Positions 26,359-34,749 of a DNA stretch of 64,000 nt are shown here, piece after piece. The stretch covers positions 1 to 64,000 of the forward strand of contig DATKYQ010000025.1 in assembly GCA_035528415.1 (NCBI GenBank). The letters are read 5' to 3'. The notes beneath the pieces were generated by a model, which had not been told where the DNA came from, made no database searches, and was given only the letters and a program-made list of their open reading frames with translations. Source of the stretch: DATKYQ01 sp035528415. GTDB lineage: Bacteria > Myxococcota > B64-G9. The number at the start of each line of letters is the position of its first letter. Position 1 is the first letter of the stretch. The translations under genes were made by a program, and so were the position numbers.

Positions 26359-27486
26359 TCAGCGGTTCGTGCCGCTGGGTCTCCCGGCCCGTGCGGCCCG
26401 GTACCCCTGCGCGGACTCGCCGGCGGCGCCGGCGAGCATGTTTCTCAGCTCGTCCACGTCGGTGCTGCGGCCGATGCACTCGTCCAGCGTGATCATCTTT
26501 TTCTGGTGGAGCGCAAGCAGGCCCTGGTTCATGGTCTGCATACCGTACTTGGCCTGGCCGACCTGCATCTGGCTGTAGATCTGATGCACCTTGTCCTCGC
26601 GGATCAGGTTGCGAATGGCCGCGTTGGGCACCATCACCTCGGTCGTCAGAACCCGCCCCTGCCCCGAGGCCTTGGGCAGAAGCTGCTGCGATAAAATTCC
26701 CTGCAGCACAAAGCTGAGCTGCGCCCGCACCTGGGGCTGCTGATAGGGAGGAAAGACATCCAGGATCCTGTTGATCGACTGCACGCAGTTGTTGGTGTGC
26801 AGCGTGGCGAATGTCAGGTGACCGGTTTCGGAGATCACCATGGCCGCCTCGATCGTCTCCAGGTCGCGCATCTCGCCGATCAGCACCACGTCGGGATCCT
26901 GGCGCAGTATATACTTGAGCGCCCTCTTGAAGCTCTGCGTGTCCGCCCCCACCTCGCGCTGGTTGACGATGCAATTTTTGTGGGGATGAAGGTACTCGAT
27001 GGGATCCTCGACAGTGACGATGTGCTCGTGGCGCTCGTTGTTGATCTTGTCGATGATCGAAGCCAGGGTGGTCGACTTGCCCGAGCCGGTCGGGCCGGTA
27101 ACCAGCACCAGCCCGCGCGGGCGCTTGGCCAGCTCGGCGACGATCGGCGGCAGGCCCAACTCCTGAAATGAAAGGATCTTGAAGGGGATGGTCCTGAAGG
27201 CCCCGGCCACGGCGCCGCGCTGCATGAAGATGTTGGCCCGGAAGCGGCTCAGGCCCTTGACGCCGAAAGACAGGTCGAGCTCGTTTTCTTCCTCGAACTT
27301 GTGCTTCTGGGCATCGGTCAGCACCGAGTAACACAACTGGCGCGTTTCGACCGGCGTCAGCGGGGTGGTTTTCAACGGCACCAGCCTGCCGTCGATCCGC
27401 AACTGGGGGGGAGTACCGGTCGTGATGTGCAGATCCGATGCGCCCTTTTCGATGATCGCCTTGAGCAACTGGTGAAGATTGGGCAT
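26359..27486 (-). CDS. pilT: Pilus retraction ATPase PilT
   Basis: 375 residues. Walker A is GPTGSGKST, the Asp box is in VTVEDPIEYLH, Walker B is VVLIGEMRDLETIE, the His box is TGHLTFATLHTNNC, and the retraction-specific motif AIRNLIRE is intact near residue 300. PilT is the hexameric motor that depolymerises the pilus and powers twitching. The presence of AIRNLIRE separates it from PilB. It starts after GGGAGAAC and is 41 bases after pilB. The tail of about 25 residues (SAQGYRAARAGRPSG...) is basic and probably disordered. Confidence 0.96.
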   Translation of the reverse strand: MPNLHQLLKAIIEKGASDLHITTGTPPQLRIDGRLVPLKTTPLTPVETRQLCYSVLTDAQKHKFEEENELDLSFGVKGLSRFRANIFMQRGAVAGAFRTIPFKILSFQELGLPPIVAELAKRPRGLVLVTGPTGSGKSTTLASIIDKINNERHEHIVTVEDPIEYLHPHKNCIVNQREVGADTQSFKRALKYILRQDPDVVLIGEMRDLETIEAAMVISETGHLTFATLHTNNCVQSINRILDVFPPYQQPQVRAQLSFVLQGILSQQLLPKASGQGRVLTTEVMVPNAAIRNLIREDKVHQIYSQMQVGQAKYGMQTMNQGLLALHQKKMITLDECIGRSTDVDELRNMLAGAAGESAQGYRAARAGRPSGTNR

Positions 27487-27527
27487 CTTGTTCTCCCGTG
27501 TCGAGTCGCGGCAATAAAGTCCCGCGT

Positions 27528-29228
27528 CTACCTGTTGTCCGCCGCGGTCACGCGCACTATCTCGTCGATGGTCGTCATGCCTTCCTTGAGCTTGATCAGC
27601 CCGGCCATGCGCAGCGAGCCCATTCCCATCTTGATGGCCTCCATTTTCAGTTCGGCCGTCGAGGCGCCGTTGAGCACCAATTCCTTGAGCGGTTCCCAGA
27701 AGGGCATAACTTCATATAGAGCCACCCGGCCCCTGTAGCCTGTATCGGCGCAGTTGCGGCAACCGTTGCCCTTGTAGACGGTCATCGCGGCCGCTTCCTC
27801 CCGCGGTATGCCCAGGTCGGTAAGCGACTGCTCGGGAACCTTCACCGGCCGCTTGCACTCGGGACAGATCCGGCGCGCCAGGCGCTGGGCCAGGATCAGC
27901 ACCACCGAGGCGGTCACCAGGAACGGCTCGACGCCCATGTTCAAAAGCCGGCTGATCGTCGATGGGGCATCGTTGGTGTGCAGCGTGGACAGCACCAGGT
28001 GGCCGGTCAGGGCCGCCTTGACCGCGATCTCGGCCGTCTCGAAGTCGCGGATCTCGCCCACCATGATTATGTCCGGATCCTGCCGCAGGAAGGATCTCAG
28101 CGCCGCCGCGAAGTTGAGGCCGATCTCCTCGTGCATCTGGACCTGGTTGATGCCCTTGAGGTTGTACTCGACGGGATCCTCGGCCGTCGAGATGTTGACC
28201 GTCGTCTGGTTGAGTTCGGTCATGGCCGAATACAAGGTGGTCGTCTTGCCCGAACCGGTGGGTCCGGTCACTAGGATCATGCCGAAGGGGCACTGGATCG
28301 AGTCCTTGAACCACTTCAGCGGCTCGGCATCGAAACCCAGCTTGGTCATGTCGAGTTGCAGGCTGCTCTTGTCCAGCAGCCGCATGACGACTTTCTCGCC
28401 GAAGAGGGTCGGCAGCACGCTGACCCGGAAATCCATCTCGCGTCCCCGGCCGAGCTTGAGCTTGATGCGCCCGTCCTGGGGCAGGCGCCGCTCGGCGATG
28501 TCCAGATCGCTCATGATCTTGAGTCGCGAGGTGATGGCGTTCTTCAGTCTCAGGGGGGGTTTCATCACCTCGTAGAGAACGCCGTCTATCCGGTAGCGCA
28601 CGCGGAACTCTTTCTCGTAGGGCTCGATGTGAATATCGGAGGCGTTCTTCTTGATGGCGTCAATCAGGATCAGGTTCACCAGCTTGACGACCGGGGCGTC
28701 CTCGGTGCTCTTCTCGAGATCGACGACGTCCATGTCGTCTTCTTCTTCGCCGTATTCGATCTCCTGCTCGTCGAAGCCGTCCATTACGTCTTCATAGGAA
28801 GGTCCCGCGCTGTAGTAACGCTCGATGGCGCTCCGGATGGCGTCCTCGGCGGCCACCATGACCTCGACGTTGTAGCCGGTGATGAACTTGATGTCGTCCA
28901 CGGCGAAGATGTTCGAAGGATCACTCATGGCGACGCTGACCGTGGACCCCGAGCGGTTGAAGGGGATCAGGCAGTGCTTTTCCGCCACCTCGCGCGGAAC
29001 GAGGTTGATCACCTCGGCGTCGACGTCGAACTCGTTCAAGTTTATTGCCGGCACGCCGTACTGTTTGGAGAGGAAAGAGGTCAGCTCGCTCTCTTCGATC
29101 ATACCCAGCTTGACCAGGCTCGATCCCAGCCGGCCACCTGCTTTTCTCTGCTCATCCTGCGCTTTTTTCAGCTGGCCCACGCTGATGATGCTTTCACGAA
29201 CCAGCAACTCACCGAGTCTACCCGCCAT
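27528..29228 (-). CDS. pilB: Pilus extension ATPase PilB with MshEN domain
   Basis: 566 residues, the motor for pilus polymerisation. The N-terminal MshEN domain has two copies of the RLGxxL...Q motif: RLGELLVRESIISVGQLKKA (4-23), in which the usual Gly is missing, and RLGSSLVKLGMIEESELTSF, which is complete; such domains bind cyclic di-GMP. The ATPase core has GPTGSGKTTTLY, Walker B DIIMVGEIRDFETAE and the His box TGHLVLSTLHTNDA. A four-Cys zinc site is formed by CPEC and CRNC. GGGAGAGAGG precedes the ATG. First gene of pilB-T-C-S-R. Confidence 0.96.
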   Translation of the reverse strand: MAGRLGELLVRESIISVGQLKKAQDEQRKAGGRLGSSLVKLGMIEESELTSFLSKQYGVPAINLNEFDVDAEVINLVPREVAEKHCLIPFNRSGSTVSVAMSDPSNIFAVDDIKFITGYNVEVMVAAEDAIRSAIERYYSAGPSYEDVMDGFDEQEIEYGEEEDDMDVVDLEKSTEDAPVVKLVNLILIDAIKKNASDIHIEPYEKEFRVRYRIDGVLYEVMKPPLRLKNAITSRLKIMSDLDIAERRLPQDGRIKLKLGRGREMDFRVSVLPTLFGEKVVMRLLDKSSLQLDMTKLGFDAEPLKWFKDSIQCPFGMILVTGPTGSGKTTTLYSAMTELNQTTVNISTAEDPVEYNLKGINQVQMHEEIGLNFAAALRSFLRQDPDIIMVGEIRDFETAEIAVKAALTGHLVLSTLHTNDAPSTISRLLNMGVEPFLVTASVVLILAQRLARRICPECKRPVKVPEQSLTDLGIPREEAAAMTVYKGNGCRNCADTGYRGRVALYEVMPFWEPLKELVLNGASTAELKMEAIKMGMGSLRMAGLIKLKEGMTTIDEIVRVTAADNR

Positions 29229-29331
29229 GTGCCTGCCTCTCTCCCTGGCCTGCCCCTGCCCTGATGATCCGTTGCAAGAACCGGCCTATGCCGGTCCTGA
29301 TGTGAGATGGCTCATCTTATATAACCTTGGG

Positions 29332-29361
29332 ATTATCCTCAAGAAGGCGTTTATATGTCAA
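29332..29361 (-). promoter_or_regulatory. Sigma-70-type promoter of the pilB-T-C-S-R operon
   Basis: On the minus strand there is a perfect -35 TTGACA (29361-29356), an 18-base spacer and -10 GATAAT (29337-29332). The expected start near 29325 leaves a leader of about 97 bases that can form a small hairpin (ACCGGC, CTAT, GCCGGT at 29280-29295). The motor operon thus appears to be sigma-70 driven, in contrast to the pilin operons. Confidence 0.65.
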
Positions 29362-29372
29362 GTTTGTGCCAT

Positions 29373-30344
29373 TCATATGCCGTCGAGCGGATCAATCGCT
29401 GCCGTTGCTTGATGAGCCATGACCACTTCACGCGCTTGAATCACGTCTCGGCCGATTTGTCTTTGCAGATCCGCGGGAGATTCGAAGCGCTGTTCGGGGC
29501 GCAGGCGCTCCAGAAACCCAAGCGCCACCCGCCGTCCTGTCAGATCGCCGACGCCACCGTCCAGGATGTGCGCCTCGACGCTCAGTTGGCCGGGGCCGAA
29601 AGTCGGGCAAACGCCGATATTTGTCGCGGCCGGCCGCGCCGGGGCGCTGTCGGGAGGCCAGAAATGACAGGCGTACACTCCCCGGGGCGGCAGGATGTCA
29701 CAGTCCGCCTTGATGTTGACGGTTGGAAAACCCAGCTGCCGCCCGCGGCCGGCGCCGCCTACCACCTCTCCATCTACGGTATACGGCCGGCCGAGAAGCA
29801 AGCCGGCCCCCTTGACCTTGCCCTGCAGCAGGAAGGATCGTATGCGCGTGCTGGAGACGATCATTCCCTCGACCGCCAGACGCCTGGTCACCTGGACCTC
29901 GAACCCCAGCCGCTTCCCCTGCCGGGCCAGGTCCTCGGCATGCCCCGCGCGGTCCCGGCCGAAGGTGAAATCGTCACCAACGACCACCAGCCTGGCGTCC
30001 ATGGCGCCCGCCAGCACTCGGCTCGAAAAGTCTTCGGCGGTAAGCGCCGCGAAATCGCTATCGAAGCGCTGCTGGAGCGTGAAGTCGAGGCCCAGCCGCG
30101 CAAGAGCGCGCAGCTTGCGCTCGGGGGACATGATCAGCGGGGGGGCATAACCAGGCGCCAGAACCCGCGCCGGATGGGGCTTGAAGGTAAGCACTCCGGC
30201 CTCGATGTGCATCCGGGCGGCGTCTTCGCGCACCTGCCGGAACAGGAGCTGATGTCCGCGGTGCAGGCCGTCGAAGGAACCGACGGCCACGACACATGGA
30301 TTTTTGTCAGCTTGCAGTTCGCTAAAGTCGTCGTATCTGCGCAT
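29373..30344 (-). CDS. ribF: Bifunctional riboflavin kinase / FAD synthetase
   Basis: 323 residues from ATG 30344, a G-rich run upstream serving as ribosome-binding site. The N-terminal adenylyltransferase half has VAVGSFDGLHRGHQ (GxFDGxHxGH) and VGDDFTFGRDRAG, then SSTRIR. The C-terminal kinase half has RGRQLGFPTVNI and PRGVYAC. RibF turns riboflavin into FMN and FAD. It is not functionally linked to the pilus genes, and the motor operon downstream has its own promoter. Confidence 0.95.
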   Translation of the reverse strand: MRRYDDFSELQADKNPCVVAVGSFDGLHRGHQLLFRQVREDAARMHIEAGVLTFKPHPARVLAPGYAPPLIMSPERKLRALARLGLDFTLQQRFDSDFAALTAEDFSSRVLAGAMDARLVVVGDDFTFGRDRAGHAEDLARQGKRLGFEVQVTRRLAVEGMIVSSTRIRSFLLQGKVKGAGLLLGRPYTVDGEVVGGAGRGRQLGFPTVNIKADCDILPPRGVYACHFWPPDSAPARPAATNIGVCPTFGPGQLSVEAHILDGGVGDLTGRRVALGFLERLRPEQRFESPADLQRQIGRDVIQAREVVMAHQATAAIDPLDGI

Positions 30345-30445
30345 GGCTGCCCCCCGATAGCACGGGCCGCATTCGGGGTCAAGAACGGGTTCGTTCAGAT
30401 GCATTCAGGCGTGAGGGAGGGAGATCCAGGGACCGGGCCCGTGCC

Positions 30446-30474
30446 TTGTCAAAAACCCGGGCGTGTGCTAAATG
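30446..30474 (+). promoter_or_regulatory. Weak sigma-70-like promoter before the O-acyltransferase genes
   Basis: TTGTCA (30446-30451), a 17-base spacer and TAAATG (30469-30474) lie in the 288-base interval between divergent ribF and the MBOAT gene. Downstream, a frame from GTG 30465 or 30492 runs to a stop at 30614 (about 40-50 codons, with EIPVRTQVYVELIGELAPRE); I do not recognise it and cannot call it a gene. Nothing else is evident in 30345-30632. Confidence 0.35.
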
Positions 30475-30632
30475 TCTCATCTTGGAATTCGGTGATCGTG
30501 GTCCTGTCCGGAGAAAGGGCGTTTGAAATTCCTGTCCGTACCCAGGTGTACGTCGAGTTGATCGGCGAGTTGGCTCCGCGGGAGGAGATCGACTCGCTGC
30601 CCGACCAGCCCTGACGCCGAGGGACCGGGTCC

Positions 30633-32090
30633 TTGCTGTTCAACTCCTTCCTGTTCGCCGGCTTCTTCGCCCTGGTGCTACCCCTGGCAGCAATGCTGGC
30701 CGGGCGGGTGCGTGTTCGTAATGAGTTGTTGCTTGTCGCCTCGTACGTTTTCTATGCATGCTGGGACTGGCGTTTCCTGGGGTTGATCTGGATCTCGACC
30801 GCAGTGGACTATGCTTGCGGGCGGTTGCTCGACCCGCCCGAGCCGGCCCCGGCCTGGTTGACCCGGTTGGCCCGGCGGCGCAAGTTCCTGCTGGCATCCA
30901 GCCTGGTAATCAATCTGGGGCTGCTGGGCTTCTTCAAGTACTTCGATTTCTTCGCAGCCGGAGCGGCCGCCGGCCTCAAGGCGCTTGGCCTGACCGTCGA
31001 CCCCTGGTCGCTCGGACTGGTTCTGCCGGTGGGCATCAGCTTCTATACCTTTCAGAGCCTGAGCTATTCGATCGACGTCTACCGCGGCCAAGTACGGGCC
31101 GAGCGTGACCCGCTCACCTTCGCCCTTTTCGTGGCTTTCTTCCCGCAGTTGGTCGCCGGGCCGATCGAACGAGCCGCCCGTTTGTTGCCCCAGCTTGCAG
31201 CCGCGACTCGGGTGAGTTGGACTCGCCTGACCAGCGGCGCCTGGTTGATCGGCTGGGGCTTGATCAAGAAGGTGGTCCTGGCGGACAACCTGGCCCGGGT
31301 TGTGGACGCGGTCTTCTCCAGCCATGATCCAAGCGCCGGGGCCGTGCTGGTGGCCGTTTATGCCTTCGCGATGCAGATCTATTGCGATTTCTCGGGCTAC
31401 TCGAATATGGCCCGGGGGCTGGCGCGCTGTTTGGGCTTCGAGATCATGGTTAACTTCCGGCTGCCCTTCTTCGCCGCCAACCCGCGAGAGTTTTGGCGTC
31501 GCTGGCACATCAGCCTCAGCAGTTGGCTGCGCGACTACCTCTACATTCCGTTGGGCGGCAACCGGCGCGGGCACTGGCGAAACCGACTGGCCCTGTTGTT
31601 GACCATGGTGCTGGGCGGTCTATGGCACGGCGCCGGGTTCGGGTTTTTACTTTGGGGCGTTTACCACGGTCTGGTGCTGCTTGCGCAGCGCGGGCTTGCG
31701 CCTCTAATGACCGGTGTCCGCAAGCAGGGCGGCCGACTGGCCCAAGCATGCCTGCGGCTGGTGGGGATCGGATTGACCTTCCACCTGGTCTGCTTCGGCT
31801 GGTTGTTCTTCAGGGCGCGCGACCTGGACCAACTGCTGCGGCTTTTGGGCAACCTGTTGGTCGACGGTAGCGAGACATTGTCAGGGCTGGCGCCGATGGC
31901 CGGGCCAGTGGTGCTGGCCAGCGCGGCGGTGCTGCTGTTGGTCCAGTTGGCCCAGGCGGCCTGGGACGACCTGGAGGGAATTTGGCGCCTGCCGACCGCG
32001 GTCCGGGCGTTGATCTATACGACCATGATGCTGGGTTTTATCTGGTTCGGGGAGTTCAGCGGTGAGCCGTTCATCTACTTCCAATTCTGA
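30633..32090 (+). CDS. MBOAT-family O-acyltransferase (AlgI-like)
   Basis: 485 residues with about ten membrane helices. The N-terminus LLFNSFLFAGFFALVLPLA, PVGISFYTFQSLSYSIDVYRG, DFSGYSNMARGLARCLG, NFRLPFFAANPREFWRRWHISLSSWLRDY and GGLWHGAGFGFLLWG are the hallmark AlgI/DltB-group motifs; the conserved catalytic-site His is in the GGLWHG motif. These proteins pass an acyl (usually acetyl) group across the inner membrane to an extracytoplasmic SGNH partner for polysaccharide O-acetylation. The TTG start is chosen by N-terminal match. It overlaps the next gene by 29 bases. Confidence 0.92.
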   Translation: MLFNSFLFAGFFALVLPLAAMLAGRVRVRNELLLVASYVFYACWDWRFLGLIWISTAVDYACGRLLDPPEPAPAWLTRLARRRKFLLASSLVINLGLLGFFKYFDFFAAGAAAGLKALGLTVDPWSLGLVLPVGISFYTFQSLSYSIDVYRGQVRAERDPLTFALFVAFFPQLVAGPIERAARLLPQLAAATRVSWTRLTSGAWLIGWGLIKKVVLADNLARVVDAVFSSHDPSAGAVLVAVYAFAMQIYCDFSGYSNMARGLARCLGFEIMVNFRLPFFAANPREFWRRWHISLSSWLRDYLYIPLGGNRRGHWRNRLALLLTMVLGGLWHGAGFGFLLWGVYHGLVLLAQRGLAPLMTGVRKQGGRLAQACLRLVGIGLTFHLVCFGWLFFRARDLDQLLRLLGNLLVDGSETLSGLAPMAGPVVLASAAVLLLVQLAQAAWDDLEGIWRLPTAVRALIYTTMMLGFIWFGEFSGEPFIYFQF

Positions 32091-33138
32091 CTTGGCCCGG
32101 GCCGGCGGGCCGCCTAGGGCGCTTTTGCTGGCTCTGGTACTGCTGGGCGCGGTGGAGTTAGGTTTCCGGCTGGCCGACCCGCGCGAGATGATCGCCTACG
32201 AACTGGGCGAGCAGGAGTACCATGCTGTCAAGCTCTGGGCCGAGCGGATCGGGTCGCCCGAATTGGCGGTGATCGGCTCCAGCCGGGCTCGGGAAGCGAT
32301 CGACGCGCCCGCCTTGGCCGAGCGCCTGGGCGCCAGGCTGGGCCGGCGGGTAAGCGTCGGCAACTTCGCCTGCGCCGGCGGCACGGCCGAGGAGAGCCAG
32401 GCTGTACTCGACCATCTGCTGCGCCAACCGGTGCGACCGGCCCAGGTGGTCTACGGGGTGACCCTGCGGCAGCTATGGGGGCAGGGACTGGAGTTTTCGC
32501 GGGCCGCGATCTTTTGGCGCCTGGCCGACTGGTGGCGGGCCTATGACGCATACGTCGGCCGGGTCGACGCCAGCCTGCCGACCGTTCTGCGCGGCGGTCT
32601 GGAGCGGATCTCGGCCGCCTTCGCTTACCGCCGGCGGGTTCGGCAGGTCCTGGCCGAGTGGCTGCTGGGACTGCCTCGCCGGCCAACGCCGCTGGCTGGC
32701 CAGGCGACCGAGTGGCAGCAGCGCGTTCCGGACCTTTCCTTGCTCGGCGAGCGGATCGACGATCGTCGGGTGGCCTGGTACGTCGGCAGGTTGCTGCGCG
32801 GCGGGCGCTACCCGCTCGATCCGGACAAGGTCGAGGCGTTGCGGCGGACCTTGCGGGCTGCTCGCGGCGGCGGCGTGGAGCTGGTGGTTGTGGAGCTGCC
32901 GCTGGCCGCGATTCTGCTGCGGCACTTGCCGGCTGGCGTGGTTGAGCAGGCCATGGACCAGATCGCGGCGGTCTGCGCACAGGAGGGCGTCCGCTTCGTC
33001 CGGCTGACCGAGCTCGGCCAGCGCTTCGAGGACGCGGATTTCCTAGACCAGTCTCACCTCAACCGGCGCGGTGCCGGCCGCCTGAGCATGGCCCTGGCCG
33101 ACCGGGTGTTGGTTCCCCGGATGGCGACTTCTCGATGA
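32062..33138 (+). CDS. SGNH-hydrolase-like partner of the MBOAT acyltransferase
   Basis: 358 residues. One N-terminal membrane helix (ALLLALVLLGAVELGF) anchors an extracytoplasmic domain. LAVIGSSRAREAI supplies the nucleophile-Ser block and DQSHLNRRGAGRL the C-terminal Asp/His pair of the SGNH fold; NFACAGGTAEE may be the Gly block. Such proteins receive the acyl group from MBOAT and place it on a polysaccharide, as AlgJ/AlgX do. GTG start inside the MBOAT 3' end. The last 80 bases overlap the convergent methyltransferase gene. Arg-rich composition in the middle is unusual but the frame is intact. Confidence 0.8.
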   Translation: MSRSSTSNSDLARAGGPPRALLLALVLLGAVELGFRLADPREMIAYELGEQEYHAVKLWAERIGSPELAVIGSSRAREAIDAPALAERLGARLGRRVSVGNFACAGGTAEESQAVLDHLLRQPVRPAQVVYGVTLRQLWGQGLEFSRAAIFWRLADWWRAYDAYVGRVDASLPTVLRGGLERISAAFAYRRRVRQVLAEWLLGLPRRPTPLAGQATEWQQRVPDLSLLGERIDDRRVAWYVGRLLRGGRYPLDPDKVEALRRTLRAARGGGVELVVVELPLAAILLRHLPAGVVEQAMDQIAAVCAQEGVRFVRLTELGQRFEDADFLDQSHLNRRGAGRLSMALADRVLVPRMATSR

Positions 33139-33910
33139 TGTAGGCCACGTGCAACGACGGCAGCCGCCAACTGTCCAGCAGGCTATCCAACCAGCCGACG
33201 GACCTCAGCAGCCGACCGGACAGTCGGCGGGGCAACAACTTGGCGGCCAGCGCCAACGGCAAGATGGCCAGGCTGGTGGCCGACATTCGCTGCCGTGACA
33301 CTATCCGAGCGCCGGCGCCCGCGATCAGCGACTCGATTCGGCCCGGCAGGAAGTATCTGCCGCCGGTGTCGAGGTCCCTTGTCCCGCGCATGGGCCGGCG
33401 CCGCAGTAGGCCGCAGGCGGTCAAGAACGGCAGCCCCGATCCGTGACTCTCAATCAGGATCATTCGACCACCCGGGTGCAGGGACCCCACCAGGTTGCCG
33501 ACCGCCAGATCGAGACACTCGTCCGGAACGTACATCAACACGGTGACGCAGATCAGCAAATGGAACCTGCCCGGCAATTCAGGCCAGTCCTCCAGGCGCC
33601 CCTGGACCGCCGGGCGGCCCGTACGGGTTCTGAACAGCTCAACGAAGTGCCGGCTGACGTCAAGGCCGGTTATCTCCGCTTCCGGATAGACCTCGAGGAT
33701 CGCCTCGCTCAAGCGCCCGTATCCGCAACCCACATCCAGGATCTTCTGACCGCTGCCGCCATCGATCTGTTCGAGAACAATGTGCCTGTGCCAATCGTCG
33801 ATGTGCCGGTTGAGCGGCTCGGGAAAGCCCTTGAACAAAACGCTACGCAAGTTGGCTCCCAGCATTCGGCTGCGCCGTTCCCATGAATTGGATTGTTCAG
33901 CCGAATCCAC
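33059..33910 (-). CDS. SAM-dependent methyltransferase, class I
   Basis: 283 residues. The SAM-binding motif I is ILDVGCGYGRLSEAIL (about 57-72), with the acidic residue of strand 2 in ITGLDVSRHFVELF and motif IV in FHLLICVTVLMYVP. The C-terminal part is Arg/Leu rich and may lie on the membrane. Substrate unknown; neighbours suggest a sugar or lipid of the surface polysaccharide. The final 26 codons lie antisense to the SGNH gene end and read as low-complexity (SGEPTPGRPGPC), so the true end may once have been earlier. Confidence 0.8.
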   Translation of the reverse strand: MDSAEQSNSWERRSRMLGANLRSVLFKGFPEPLNRHIDDWHRHIVLEQIDGGSGQKILDVGCGYGRLSEAILEVYPEAEITGLDVSRHFVELFRTRTGRPAVQGRLEDWPELPGRFHLLICVTVLMYVPDECLDLAVGNLVGSLHPGGRMILIESHGSGLPFLTACGLLRRRPMRGTRDLDTGGRYFLPGRIESLIAGAGARIVSRQRMSATSLAILPLALAAKLLPRRLSGRLLRSVGWLDSLLDSWRLPSLHVAYIIEKSPSGEPTPGRPGPCSGGRHRAG

Positions 33911-33996
33911 AGATCGACCTTTCTTGTGCGCATTTTCTGAGCTATAACATGCTGACCCGGGGATGCAAATCGAAATTGGGAGCGAGGCTCGTGACC

Positions 33997-34749
33997 ATGC
34001 CGCCGAAGAGCTATACCCAAAGCCCCGTGGCCCATGCGGCCATGTATAACCGGATCGGCCGGGAGCGCAAGGCCGACAAAATTCTGGCTGTCTTACGGGA
34101 TTATTTCGGGAACTTGAAATCCTTGACCTTGCTGGATGCGTCTTGTTCGACAGGCATCATGACCCAATCCTTCGGGCGGCACTTCGGCAAGGTCGTCGGC
34201 ATTGACATCGACGCGCCGGCTGTCGCTCATGCCCGCCAGGCAAACGCTGGACCAAACATAACTTATCAGGTCATGGACGCGACCCGGATGCGGTTCAGAC
34301 CCGCTCGCTTCGACGTTGTGATCTGCAACCAGATGTACGAGCACGTCGGGGATTCCGGCCTGCTGATGGACGAGATTCATCGAGTGCTCAAACCCAACGG
34401 GGTGTGCTACTTCGGAGCCACCAACCGCCTCAAATTGATCGAGACACACTACGGACGAATTCCGTTATTGTCGATCATGCCCCGGTCCTGGGCGCACCGG
34501 GTTTTACGCGTCCTGGGCAGGGCGGATGCTTACGCCGAGACACTGCTGACCATGTGGGAATTACGGCGGCTGGTGGAACGCTTTGAATTGCTCGACTGGA
34601 CCGGCAAGGTGATCCGCGATCCCGTCCGCTACCGGGCCACTGATCTGTTTAGACCCGGCGGACCGAAACAAAAGCTCGCCCTGGCGATCCTGCAACATGC
34701 CGCCTGGGCCTCTCCGGGTTATATCTGGCTGCTGCGCAAATCCGTGTAG
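33997..34749 (+). CDS. SAM-dependent methyltransferase, class I
   Basis: About 250 residues from ATG 33997; an in-frame GTG six bases upstream or ATG 33949 are alternatives. Motif I is LTLLDASCSTGIMTQSF, where the usual GxGxG is replaced by SCSTG, a common variant in type-11 methyltransferases; strand 2 acidic residue is in VVGIDIDAPAVAHA and motif IV in DVVICNQMYEHV, followed by HRVLKPNGVCYFG. Substrate unknown. It overlaps the convergent sulfotransferase gene by 31 bases. Confidence 0.8.
   Translation: MPPKSYTQSPVAHAAMYNRIGRERKADKILAVLRDYFGNLKSLTLLDASCSTGIMTQSFGRHFGKVVGIDIDAPAVAHARQANAGPNITYQVMDATRMRFRPARFDVVICNQMYEHVGDSGLLMDEIHRVLKPNGVCYFGATNRLKLIETHYGRIPLLSIMPRSWAHRVLRVLGRADAYAETLLTMWELRRLVERFELLDWTGKVIRDPVRYRATDLFRPGGPKQKLALAILQHAAWASPGYIWLLRKSV

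Noticed and set aside
29262..29295. Sigma-54-like TGGCACA and GGCCGG...TTGC patterns before pilB
   Set aside because: Both have the GG-to-GC spacing wrong by one base, while TTGACA-N18-GATAAT is a good sigma-70 promoter in the same place.
29355..30614. A 419-codon plus-strand frame opposite ribF
   Set aside because: Most of it is antisense to conserved RibF motifs; only the last 40-50 codons lie outside and these were considered separately as an unproven small frame.
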